NCBI RefSeq assembly: GCF_000165485.1 | Contig: NC_014623.1 | Span: 8,512,893-8,576,892 of the forward strand | From: Stigmatella aurantiaca DW4/3-1 | GTDB taxonomy: Bacteria; Myxococcota; Myxococcia; Myxococcales; Myxococcaceae | Direction: 5' to 3' | DNA length: 64,000 nucleotides | Shown: piece by piece, positions 53,584-62,600 of the stretch | Position numbering within the stretch: the first letter of the stretch is position 1 | Layout of the letters: the number at the start of each line of letters is the position of its first letter | The notes under the pieces: model-generated | Database searches by the model: none | Seen by the model: only the letters and a program-made list of their open reading frames with translations | Told to the model about the DNA's origin: nothing | Program-made: the position numbers and the translations under genes

Positions 53584-54020
53584 CGGGGGGGCCCCTTGTC
53601 GCCAGGTAAGATGGCGGCAGTGAACCAGAACGCCTGAAGTGCCTGCGCCGCGGTCTGGAGCCGGATGCCCCCAGGGGGCTTGTGCAGATAGCTGTTCGCA
53701 CCGCTCGCGTAGGCCCCCTCCACGTCCAGCGGCTCCTCGGAGGAGGAGAAGATGATGACGGGGATGGTACGCAGCTCGGGATCCGACTTGAGGACGGAGA
53801 GCACCTCCTGGCCCCCAATCCCAGGCAGGTGCAGATCCAACAGCACCAGCGATGGACGGAGCGCTTTCACGTGCTCGCCCCGGCGGTGAAGGAAATCCAG
53901 CGCGCTCTCGCCGCTGTGCACACGGATAATGGGAGGGCTCAAGGGAAGCTGCCGGGACAACCGCAGCAGGGCCTCGGCATCCGAGTCACTGTCCTCCACC
54001 AGCAAGAGCGGCCGGGCCAT
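53580..54020 (-). CDS. Single-domain response regulator (Rcp1-like)
   Basis: This 146-residue protein is a stand-alone receiver: LLVEDSDSD gives the acidic pocket, LVLLDLHLPGIGG the phosphoacceptor aspartate (about residue 62), IIFSSSEEP the Thr/Ser switch and YLHKPPGG the conserved lysine. Small receivers of this type commonly take phosphate from phytochromes (Rcp1 with Cph1). The ATG at 54020 overlaps the phytochrome stop by one base (TGATG); a TTG one codon earlier is also open. It should pass phosphate from the upstream photoreceptor kinase, perhaps to the kinase-receiver protein coded next. Confidence 0.92.
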   Translation of the reverse strand: MARPLLLVEDSDSDAEALLRLSRQLPLSPPIIRVHSGESALDFLHRRGEHVKALRPSLVLLDLHLPGIGGQEVLSVLKSDPELRTIPVIIFSSSEEPLDVEGAYASGANSYLHKPPGGIRLQTAAQALQAFWFTAAILPGDKGPPR

Positions 54021-56263
54021 CAATCAGGTCCTCGTCCAAGCGTGAAATAGAAGGTCGCTCCCCGTTTCGGGGTGGAATCCACCCAGAGTGCCCCCCCGTG
54101 AAGTTGAACCAGACGGCGCGCGATGGCCAGTCCCACCCCGGTTCCGCCCCCGTAGGACTTCGCTGGGTGCAGACGGCGGAACATGTCGAAGATGGCTTCG
54201 TGGAATTGAGCGGAAATGCCGATGCCAGCGTCCTTCACATAGAAAACCGTGGGCGCGGGGTAGCGCGCCGCGGCCTCGGGCCGTGGCTCACCGGGCCCGC
54301 AAAAACCCACCTCCACCCAACGCTCTGGCGCTTCCTGATATTTGGCCGCGTTCGTCAGAAGGTTCGCCCACACCTGCGCGATGCGGACACCGTCACACCT
54401 CACGGCCGGTAAGCGGCGAGGCAGGCGCACCGTCACCTTGTTCTCCGACAGCCGGGCGGACAAGGTCATCAACACCTCGTCCACCACCTCCTGCATGTCC
54501 ACCTCGCCCCAGGCGAGATCCACGCGGCCCATGCGGCTGTACTCGAACAGCCCATCCAACATGTCGCCGGAGCGCTGCGCGAGCCAGTCCAGCGCCTCCA
54601 CGTGCGCCCGGCCTTCCTGGCCGAGCGCGGCGCCGTGATCTTCGAGGACGAAGGCCGCGTATTGGCGGATGCCTCGCAGCGGCTCCTTGAGGTCGTGCGC
54701 GATGGTGTGGCCGAAGGCGTCCAGCTCCGCGTTGGAGCGGCGCAGGGCCTGGGAGAGGCGGGTCAGCTCGGCGGCCTGGCGCAGCACCACGCCCACCAGC
54801 GCGCCGCGAAACCCCTCCGCCGCGCCGAGGTCCGCGCGCTTCCAGGGCAGGCTGGTGTCCCGCACCGTCTCCTCCCAGGCCTGGAACGAGCCTCGGGGGT
54901 GGAGGCGCTGGTGGCCTGGCTCGGGCTCGGCGGGCTTCCGCGGGTTGCCCGCCCAGGAGATGGTGCGCGCCACCTCCGGACGGAACCAGATGGCGAAGCG
55001 GGCCGCGGCGGGGGCCAGCCGCACCGCCAGAATCCCCGCGGCCACGTCCGCGCGAGCGGCCAGGGGCGGGTACACGGTCCCCAGGCGATCGGTGTGGAAG
55101 GAGGTCTGGAAGGGCTGGGTGGCCAACCACGCGACCAGCGCTTCCACCTCGTCCTGCGCGGGCGTGCACCCCACGAGCAACGGCTCCTCGCCCAGCAACA
55201 GCGCGACGCCCGCGGCCCCCGTCAAGGCCAGCACGCGCTCGCTCTCCTTCTCCAGGACTTCCTCCAGCGTCCCGCCCTCGCCCATGGCCGTGGCGAGCTG
55301 GCCCAGGAGCGCGGCGCGGTGGGCATCCTCGGAGGCCTCGGCGGCCCGCTCCTCGGCGGAGAGCTGCAACGCCAGCAACTGGGTGAGCACCTCGCAGGCG
55401 CGGCGCCGCTCGTGGGAGATGTGCAGCGGCTCCAGGTGGTGGCAGGCGATGAGGCCCCACAGCACGCCCTCCTTCAGGAGGGACAGGGAGAAGGAGGCGC
55501 CCACGCCCATGTTGCGCAAGTACTCCAGGTGCACGGGGGAGACGCTGCGCAGCGCCGAGTTGGAGAGATCCAACGGACGGCCCAGCGCCGGCACCACCGG
55601 GGGCAGCAACGGCACGGGCCGCGCGCGGGCATCGGCGATCAGCCGCAGCGGGTTGCGCGTGTAGAGCGCCCGCGCCTGCACGGGGATGTCGGTGGCCGGA
55701 AAGTGCATGCCCAGAAAGCCATCCATCCCCCCCCGTTTGGACTCCGCCAGCACCTCGCCGTGCCAGTCCGCATCGAAGCGGTACACCATCACCCGGTCGA
55801 AGCCCGTGAGGGCCCGCACCGTGTCCGCCGCCGTCTGGAGGAGTGCTTGCGTGCCCTTCACCCCCGCCAGCGGAGAGACCAGCCGCCGGACCACCTCCAG
55901 CGCCGTCTCCTCCATGCCCGGCTGAAGCTCCGCGGGCTCCAGCTCCAGCACGGTCAGCCCATCGCTCTCGTGCAACAGGGCCCGGTAGGCGCCCGCGGGC
56001 AGCACCACGCGCACCGAGCCCCGGGCCACCAGCGGCTCCCACTGGGCCAGCACCTCGGCGGGGAGCACCCGGCCAACCGGCTGGCCCAGGAGCGTCTCCG
56101 GGGGGCGCCCCAGCAACGCCTGGGCGTTGGCGCTCACCACCTCGAGGAGCCGGTCCGGCCCCCGGAAGGCGAGCAGCACCCCATGGGACTGGATCCCACC
56201 CAGCAAGTGGATGGGCTCACGGTCGCACTGGCTCAGATCGAGTTCAGAGACGGACGGGGGCAT
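54020..56263 (-). CDS. bphP: Bacteriophytochrome histidine kinase
   Basis: The 747-residue photosensor kinase has PAS-GAF-PHY input. The biliverdin-binding cysteine is Cys13 (LSQCDREPIH); FPATDIP holds the conserved Asp (about 192), and Tyr161, Tyr201, His245 and His275 occupy positions equal to Tyr176, Tyr216, His260 and His290 of Deinococcus BphP. The PHY tongue has IWFRPE and WAGNPRKP. Output is HisKA (IAHDLKEPLRG) and HATPase_c (NLLTNAAKYQ, VKDAGIGIS, GTGVGLAIARR). It should switch between red and far-red forms and control its kinase. AGGAGG precedes the ATG at 56263, and the heme oxygenase gene upstream overlaps by 20 bases. Confidence 0.95.
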   Translation of the reverse strand: MPPSVSELDLSQCDREPIHLLGGIQSHGVLLAFRGPDRLLEVVSANAQALLGRPPETLLGQPVGRVLPAEVLAQWEPLVARGSVRVVLPAGAYRALLHESDGLTVLELEPAELQPGMEETALEVVRRLVSPLAGVKGTQALLQTAADTVRALTGFDRVMVYRFDADWHGEVLAESKRGGMDGFLGMHFPATDIPVQARALYTRNPLRLIADARARPVPLLPPVVPALGRPLDLSNSALRSVSPVHLEYLRNMGVGASFSLSLLKEGVLWGLIACHHLEPLHISHERRRACEVLTQLLALQLSAEERAAEASEDAHRAALLGQLATAMGEGGTLEEVLEKESERVLALTGAAGVALLLGEEPLLVGCTPAQDEVEALVAWLATQPFQTSFHTDRLGTVYPPLAARADVAAGILAVRLAPAAARFAIWFRPEVARTISWAGNPRKPAEPEPGHQRLHPRGSFQAWEETVRDTSLPWKRADLGAAEGFRGALVGVVLRQAAELTRLSQALRRSNAELDAFGHTIAHDLKEPLRGIRQYAAFVLEDHGAALGQEGRAHVEALDWLAQRSGDMLDGLFEYSRMGRVDLAWGEVDMQEVVDEVLMTLSARLSENKVTVRLPRRLPAVRCDGVRIAQVWANLLTNAAKYQEAPERWVEVGFCGPGEPRPEAAARYPAPTVFYVKDAGIGISAQFHEAIFDMFRRLHPAKSYGGGTGVGLAIARRLVQLHGGALWVDSTPKRGATFYFTLGRGPD

Positions 56264-56912
56264 CCGAGGCCTCCTGAGACAGCCACGCCACGAAGGCCTC
56301 GAAGGTCTCCTGCGCCCCTTGAATCACACGCCCGTCGAACACCTCGGAGGCCGCCTCCGAGGAGGCCCGGGTGAGGGCTTCTCCGAAGGCGCGCCACATG
56401 GGCCCCGTCTGCTCGCCATAGGCCCGGAAGAACGCGAAGGGGCCCACGGGAACGCCCTCGAAGTGGCGGGAGAGGTGGCGCAGGAGCACCTGACCTCCCA
56501 GCGTGGAGCCCTCCAGCACATAGCAACAGCCCAGCGCCTCGGGCACCCCGGGCAGCGGTGGCAGACCCGCCGCGCGGGGCAGGCACGCCAGAGAGGCCGC
56601 GTCGTGCCCGAGTGCCCGGAGGTCCACCTCCAACAGGGCCGCCTTGCGGCGCTCGCCGATGCGCAGCTCGGGCATGCTCCCCGTGAGCCGCTCGGCGAGC
56701 CGTTCCTCCAAGGGCGCATGCAGCCCCCAGAGCGCCTCCAGGTGACGCCGGTACCCCGCCGGGGTGAGCGCCGGTTCCATCAAGCGCACGGCCTGCTCGG
56801 CCCGCTCATGGTGGGGCCGTGTTTCCAATTTCAACCGCTGGAGAAGACTCGCAGGATTCGAGAACAAGCTCCGGCGAGAATGCGTCGGCCGGAGAAGCGA
56901 AGGAATCGTCAT
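56244..56912 (-). CDS. bphO: Biliverdin-producing heme oxygenase
   Basis: This 222-residue helical protein cleaves heme to biliverdin, the chromophore of the phytochrome encoded just downstream. The proximal heme ligand is in LKLETRPHHERAEQ (about residues 30-43), and the distal helix contains GCCYVLEGSTLGGQVLLRHL, close to the glycine-rich distal motif of BphO-type oxygenases. FFRAYGEQTGPMWRAF is also typical. The ATG at 56912 is preceded by a weak GGA; the frame is open further upstream but within the subtilase gene region. It is the first gene of the light-signalling operon. Confidence 0.93.
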   Translation of the reverse strand: MTIPSLLRPTHSRRSLFSNPASLLQRLKLETRPHHERAEQAVRLMEPALTPAGYRRHLEALWGLHAPLEERLAERLTGSMPELRIGERRKAALLEVDLRALGHDAASLACLPRAAGLPPLPGVPEALGCCYVLEGSTLGGQVLLRHLSRHFEGVPVGPFAFFRAYGEQTGPMWRAFGEALTRASSEAASEVFDGRVIQGAQETFEAFVAWLSQEASDAPVRL

Positions 56913-56966
56913 TTCCAGAAAGTGTCCACCAGCTACCGGGAGCAGGCCCAAGCTCCCACTGGCGGC

Positions 56967-56996
56967 CAGGGGCGCCTCGTGCGAGGCCAGCCCCTG
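56967..56996 (-). terminator. Long hairpin between subtilase and heme oxygenase genes
   Basis: CAGGGGC (56967-56973) pairs with GCCCCTG (56990-56996); inside, GCCTC (56974-56978) pairs with GAGGC (56983-56987), leaving a two-base bulge. A second small inverted repeat, GGGAGC/GCTCCC, occurs at 56938-56957. It lies past the subtilase stop and may end that transcript, without a T-run. Confidence 0.45.
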
Positions 56997-57018
56997 CCTT
57001 CGCCTCTCTCCGATCCCG

Positions 57019-59535
57019 TTACTGGCAGTACCCTCTGGAATCGCACGAGCGGAGGCAGATGTTCGCCTGCTCGCGGCAGTCCGGCAGACACAGGCCCAGG
57101 CCCGTGTTGTCGTCGTAGCAGACGTAGTCGGTCCGGCAGGTGCTCTGCCCCTCGCTGGGATCCGTGCACGTGGCCAGGCAGGAGCCGTTGAAGCACTTGG
57201 AGCCCACCGGGCAAGGCTGACGGCTGTCACAGTCGAACGTGCAATAGCCCCCCAGGTAGTTCCGGTTGCACCGGGCCCCGTTCTCACAGTCCGAGTCGGA
57301 GCCGCACGGCGCGCCCACCACCTGCTCGTCGTCGATCGGCGCCAGCGGCACCAGGTCGAAGCTGATGCTCGTCACCGTCTGCTGCGCCACCAGCGGAATC
57401 CCCTCGAAAGAGTCCACGTTCCGCCAGAAGCCCGTGCGATCGCTGTCCTCGAAGAACTGCCCATCCTCGTCATCGTCGATGGTGGCCAGGGCGTAGTACT
57501 CGTGCGGACTCAGGTCGATGGAGTACTGGTAGTTCCGGGAGGCCAACACCTCCACCACGGCATCATCGTCCACCTGCCAGTCCCCCAAATTGTCCTGCCA
57601 CGCGAAGCCAATGAAGGCGTTCTTGTCCTCGCGCACGCCCACGCGAATCTTCACCGACACCGACGCGTTGCCCGCCCCGTTCGAGCCCGTCAGGCTGAGC
57701 GTGGCCGAGTACTCTCCGCTGGACAGCCCTGACGCGTTCACCGTCACCGTCACCACATCGGAGCCGTAGGCCGGCACGGACACCGAGGCAGGCGAGAGGC
57801 TCACCGCGGAGGCCTGCGTGCCCGAGGCCGACACCGCCACCTGGAGCGTGCCCCCTCCCAAGTTGGAGATGACGAGTTGCTGCGAGCCACTGCCCTGGAA
57901 GGACAATTGTGAGGTGGTGACGCCCAGCTTCGGCGGATCATTCTGGCTGCCGCCCTGGAGCTTCTTGAGCGCCGCGAGGGCATTCACCAGGCCCGCGCCG
58001 CACCCTTCGTTGCACTGGCTGCTGGTGCTGGCCGTGGTCTTCAACAAGCTCTCCGCCTGGACCCGCATCAGGCCCGTGGATTGGCGGGCCAGCAGCGCCA
58101 CCACACCCGCCACGTGGGGCGAGGCCATGCTCGTGCCCTGGTTGAAGACGTAGGCCGGGTTCCCCTCCTCGTCGAACGAGGTGGACAGCACGCCGTCCGC
58201 GTATCCATCGCCATTGAGGTCCTCACGCATCTCACCACCGCTGGCCATCACGTCCACGGGGGCTCCGAAGTTGGAGAAGCTGCTGCGCTTGCCGGCGAAG
58301 TTCGTCGAGCCCACGCAGATGACATTCTGCTGGTTGCACGGCGTCGTGTTCGTGGCATTCACGTTCTCGTTGCCCGCGGCGACGACGAAGATGGTGTTGG
58401 GGTAGGCGTCGATGACGTCCTGGTACGCCTTCTGCGGCGGCGCGGCACCGCCCAAGCTCAGGTTGACGACCTTGGCGGGATTGGGATTCGCCGGCACGCC
58501 CGTGACGGTGCCTCCCGCCGCCCAGGTCATCGCCGCGACGATGTCCGCGCTGGAGCCGCCCAGCTTGCCGAGCGCGCGCACCGGAACGATCTTCGCGCCC
58601 CAGGACACCCCCGCCACGCCACTCTGGTTGTTGGTGGCCGCCCCGATGGTGCCCGCCACGTGCGTGCCATGGAACGAGGAACCACCGCCGGGCTCATCCC
58701 CTCCCTCGTCGGTGGGATCGTTGTCGCGTCCGTTGCGATCCCCCGCGTTGGAGGCATCGGAGATCATGTCGTAGCCGGGCAGGAGCACGCCCTGGAGGTC
58801 CGGGTGAGGCCGGATGCCGGTATCGACGACGGCCACCACCACCGGGTTGGACTCATTGGTCACCACATCCCAGGCGGCCGACAGGTTGAGCGAGGGGTAG
58901 TGCCACTGGAGCGCATACCCCTTGTCATTCGGTGTCTTGAAGGCATGCATGCGCAGGTTCTTCTCCGCGAAGCGCACCCCCGCCATCTTCTCCACCTGCG
59001 CCATGAGCTGACCCGTCTCGGCCAGGGTCGTCACGTGGCCGTCGAGCGGCTCGTAGGCGATCACGTGCAGGTACTCGCTGGCGTAGCCCTTGTGCACCGC
59101 GCGATAGCCGGGCCGCTGCACCCGCTCGAGCGCCGCCTGCGCATCCAACCCCGCCTCCTCGAAGCGGACGAGCATCTCCCCTTCCAGGGAGGACTCTTCC
59201 TGGGGCAGCCGTGCCAGGGCCTTGGCCCCCGCAGGAGGCATGAGGATGGGCAGTCCCGAGTCCGTCAGCCCCATTGCCGCGGTCTTGCGTTGCTGCTGCT
59301 TCTGGGCAATGGCCCGGGAGAAGGCCTGCGTCAGCTTGCGCGCCTGCTCTCCCTGGAGCGCCGGGGGCCGCTGGGAGGCACCTCCCACGGAGGCACTCGA
59401 GCCCTGGAACGGGCTGAGCTGCCCCTGGATTCGCCCCTTGTTGGCGGCGGGCGGCTTGCCCGGATCCGGATCCTCGGTCCCGGTATCCTTGCAGGCGGTG
59501 AGCAGCAACAACCCCAAGATGAGCAGACGGCGCAT
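57019..59535 (-). CDS. S8 subtilase-family lipoprotein protease with cysteine-rich C-terminus
   Basis: The 838-residue protein has a lipoprotein signal (LLLLTAC, Cys about 15), a propeptide-like region (about 50-215), and a subtilisin domain with the catalytic triad: VVDTGIRPHPD (Asp), HGTHVAGT (His) and GTSMASPHVAG (Ser). After it, residues of about 560-650 form an Ig-like strand-rich module and about 655-740 a calcium-type beta module. The last 90 residues have about 16 cysteines (CNRNYLGGYCTFDC, CLPDCREQANICLRSC), similar to EGF/dickkopf-like tails on myxobacterial surface proteins. It probably degrades prey or matrix protein at the outer membrane. Downstream is the phytochrome operon. Confidence 0.93.
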   Translation of the reverse strand: MRRLLILGLLLLTACKDTGTEDPDPGKPPAANKGRIQGQLSPFQGSSASVGGASQRPPALQGEQARKLTQAFSRAIAQKQQQRKTAAMGLTDSGLPILMPPAGAKALARLPQEESSLEGEMLVRFEEAGLDAQAALERVQRPGYRAVHKGYASEYLHVIAYEPLDGHVTTLAETGQLMAQVEKMAGVRFAEKNLRMHAFKTPNDKGYALQWHYPSLNLSAAWDVVTNESNPVVVAVVDTGIRPHPDLQGVLLPGYDMISDASNAGDRNGRDNDPTDEGGDEPGGGSSFHGTHVAGTIGAATNNQSGVAGVSWGAKIVPVRALGKLGGSSADIVAAMTWAAGGTVTGVPANPNPAKVVNLSLGGAAPPQKAYQDVIDAYPNTIFVVAAGNENVNATNTTPCNQQNVICVGSTNFAGKRSSFSNFGAPVDVMASGGEMREDLNGDGYADGVLSTSFDEEGNPAYVFNQGTSMASPHVAGVVALLARQSTGLMRVQAESLLKTTASTSSQCNEGCGAGLVNALAALKKLQGGSQNDPPKLGVTTSQLSFQGSGSQQLVISNLGGGTLQVAVSASGTQASAVSLSPASVSVPAYGSDVVTVTVNASGLSSGEYSATLSLTGSNGAGNASVSVKIRVGVREDKNAFIGFAWQDNLGDWQVDDDAVVEVLASRNYQYSIDLSPHEYYALATIDDDEDGQFFEDSDRTGFWRNVDSFEGIPLVAQQTVTSISFDLVPLAPIDDEQVVGAPCGSDSDCENGARCNRNYLGGYCTFDCDSRQPCPVGSKCFNGSCLATCTDPSEGQSTCRTDYVCYDDNTGLGLCLPDCREQANICLRSCDSRGYCQ

Positions 59536-59582
59536 GCGAAGGTTCCCCCTTCGTTTGGAAGGGAATGCACCCTAGCAGCCTT

Positions 59583-59604
59583 GGAGGGGCCGTGGGCCCC
59601 TTCC
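59583..59604 (-). terminator. Weak hairpin past lhr
   Basis: AGGGGCC (59585-59591) pairs with GGCCCCT (59595-59601) with a three-base loop, between the lhr stop and the subtilase start. There is no T-run, so it may only be structure. Confidence 0.3.
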
Positions 59605-59613
59605 TTGTCTCGC

Positions 59614-62600
59614 TCAGCGCGTGGCCGCCTGGCCCTCGTCCTCCTCGCCTTCCGTGTCTTCGCCGCCTTCCTCTGCGAGGGCATCGACGGCCTGTGGAAT
59701 CCCATCCACCCAGGTGACGACATTGCCCACCGTGGCAGGCACCCGGGGGCCCGGTGTCACCACGCCCGTGAGGTTGAGTGGATCCACCGCGGACAACTGC
59801 ACCCGCACACCCGAGGGCGCGTGGCGCCGCACCGCCCGCGCCACATCCACCGCCTCCGGCAGCGCGAACTGCTCGCCCACGAAGCCGGACACGAAGCGCC
59901 CGCCCCGCACCTCCCCACGCGCCTCCATGCGCCGGTACACGAACAGCAGCTCCCGCCAGGAGGGCGCCAGCGCCTCGCGCATCACCAGGTCTCTCCAGAC
60001 GATGCCGTAGCGCTGGAGGAACAGGCGGGCCAGCGCGTCGGTCACCTCCTCCGCGGGCTTCGGCTCGGAGGGCACCAGCAGGCTCCAGCGCCCCGGCCCC
60101 CCGCGCTGCAACAGCTTCTGGCGCCGGCGCTGGGCTGGGCTCTGGAGCACGCGCAGGTTCTGCACCGCGTCCGCCGTGACGAGCCCCCGCGCCACCAGCT
60201 CCCACAGCGCGTCTTCGATTTCCGCTGGCAGGCGCCGGGCCCGGGACACCAGATCATTGAAGAAGCAGGCGCCGCGCTGCTCCAGGACGGCCACCACGTC
60301 GCGCGCGGCGGCGGACAGGTCCGCGGGCAACCACACGCCCCCATCCGAAAGCACGGCGTTGGGACGCGCGGCGGCGAGCATCCAGTCCAGGTTCTCCCGC
60401 CGGGCAAAGGTGAGGCTGGCGTTGCGCGTGGGCTGAGGGGCGCGTGTCCGCGGGGCCTCGGGCTCCGGCGGGGGCACCGGGGCCCCCCGGCGAGGCCCGG
60501 GCTGGGGCCGCGCATCCTTCACCGTGAGCCGCCCCCAGGCCACCTCGCCTCCGTAGCAGACGTGCTCCAGCAGGTCCGGCGTATAGCCCTTCATGCGCGC
60601 GGGCAGCAGGAAGCGCTCCCAGGCGGAGGCCGGGGCTTCGTAGCCCTGAAGCAGGGTGACGGCCTTGAGCAGGCCGGTGGAGCCCCGCAGCGCATCCAGC
60701 TCTTCCAGGTGGTGCCACCGGAAGAGAAAGCGCATGAAGTCCTGCGCGCTCAGCGGCTCGATTTCCTTGCGCAGCCGTCCCACGGTGAGGCGGTGGATGC
60801 GCTGGAGCAGGCGCCGGTCACACCACTCGAGCGGCGGGGGCGGCACCTCCGGCGAGCGTGGGTTGAGCATGGGCCGGAACTGCCCCCGCAGCACATTGCC
60901 CGAGCCCTCCAACTGGTGCAGGGCCACGTTCACATCGGTCTCGTCCAGCAGGACGAGCCGGGCCAGTTCCCCCACCGTGGTGGGCCCCAGCATCTCCATG
61001 TAGCCGCGCACCACCTGAAGCGTGGCGGCCTCGCGCTCTATAGGCCGGTCTCCCTCCAGCACCGGCAGCGGCGGCTGGAGCTGCGCCTCGGGGAAGAGGG
61101 CCCGCACCGCGTTGCCCCGCTCGGCGGGGACCAGGAAGCGCCCGCCCGGCCGCTCCAGCCACGCCACCCGTCCCTGCTGAAAGAGCGGCACTTCCAGGCC
61201 CCGGGGCACCTCGGCGGCGCGCAGCAGCACCAACTGGAGCAGCGCGTCGTGCAGTTCGTCCGAGTCCCGCATGGGCGGCGCCGCATCCTCCACCACCTGG
61301 GCGATGGCATCCGCGTCCAGCGAGCCAAAGGACGCGGCGTCCTCGGCCGGCATCGCCCGCCGCAACGCCACGTTGCGCACCCGCCGCTCCTCCGCGGGCG
61401 CATCGTCCAGGAAGGTGTACGGCATGCTGTGGATCATCTGGTGCGCGAAGACGCTGGGCTCCGGAACATCCCGCGCCTCCAGGCGGATGCGGCCGTCCTT
61501 CATGCGGCGCAGCACCTCGCGCAAGCCCTCGATGTCCATGGCCTCGCGCAGACAGTCATCCATGGTCTGCTTCACCAGCGGATGGTCGGGCAGCTCGATG
61601 TCCCCGCCGCCGTGGTTGTCCTGGCACCCCACCTGCGCCGGGAAGACGGCCGCCAGCAGATCCTCGCTCCGGGCGCGCTGGAGGTTGGGCGCCACGCGCT
61701 TGCCCCCCATGAAGCGGTTGAGCGCCAGCGAGCGCGTGGCATTCCACCGGAAGCGGGTGCCGAAGATGGGCGCCTGAAGAATGGCCTGGGTGAGCACCTC
61801 CTCCGCGCGGTCCGGGTGGACGAAGTCGAAGATGTCCGCCAGGGGGAACGAGTGCTGATCCCCCAGCGACAGCAGGATGCCATCCTCGGTGGCGGCGGCC
61901 TGCAACTCGAAGTCGAAGGAGCGGCAGAAGCTCTTGCGCAGCGCCATGCCCCAGGCCCGGTTGACGCGGCTGCCGAAGGGCGCGTGGATGATGAGCTGCA
62001 TGCCGCCCGCCTCGTCGAAGAAGCGCTCGGCCACCACCGTGGTGTGGGTGGGCACCACGCCCAGCATCTTCTGCCCCAGCCGCAGGTAGCCCAGCAGCGC
62101 ATCCACCGCGGGCGCGGACATGCGCAGTTCCTTCTGGAGGAAGAGGGCCGGGTTCTCATGCCGCAGCAACTCCTCGCGCAGCCGCCCCACCTGCAAGGAC
62201 AGCTCGTCCGTGCGCCCCGGGGCCTCGCCGCGCCAGAAGGGCACGTTGGGCGGCGCGCCCTTGGCGTCCTCCACCTGCACCGTGCTGCCGATGACGCGCT
62301 GGATGCGCCACGCCGTGGAGCCCAGGAGGAAGATGTCCCCGGGGGAGGACTCCACCGCGAAGTCCTCGTCGAGCTGCCCCACCACCTTGCCCTCGGGCTC
62401 GGCGGTGACGGAGAAGGTGAAGGTGTCGGGGATGGCCCCGCCGTTGGTCAACGCGGTGATGCGCACCCCGCGGCGCGCCTTCAGCCGGTGGTTCACCCGG
62501 TCCCGGTGCAGGTGCACCCCGCTGCGGCCCCGGCGCAGCGCCACCCCCTCGGAGAGCATCTCCAGCACCGTCTGGTACTCCTCCCAGGTGAGGTCCCGGT

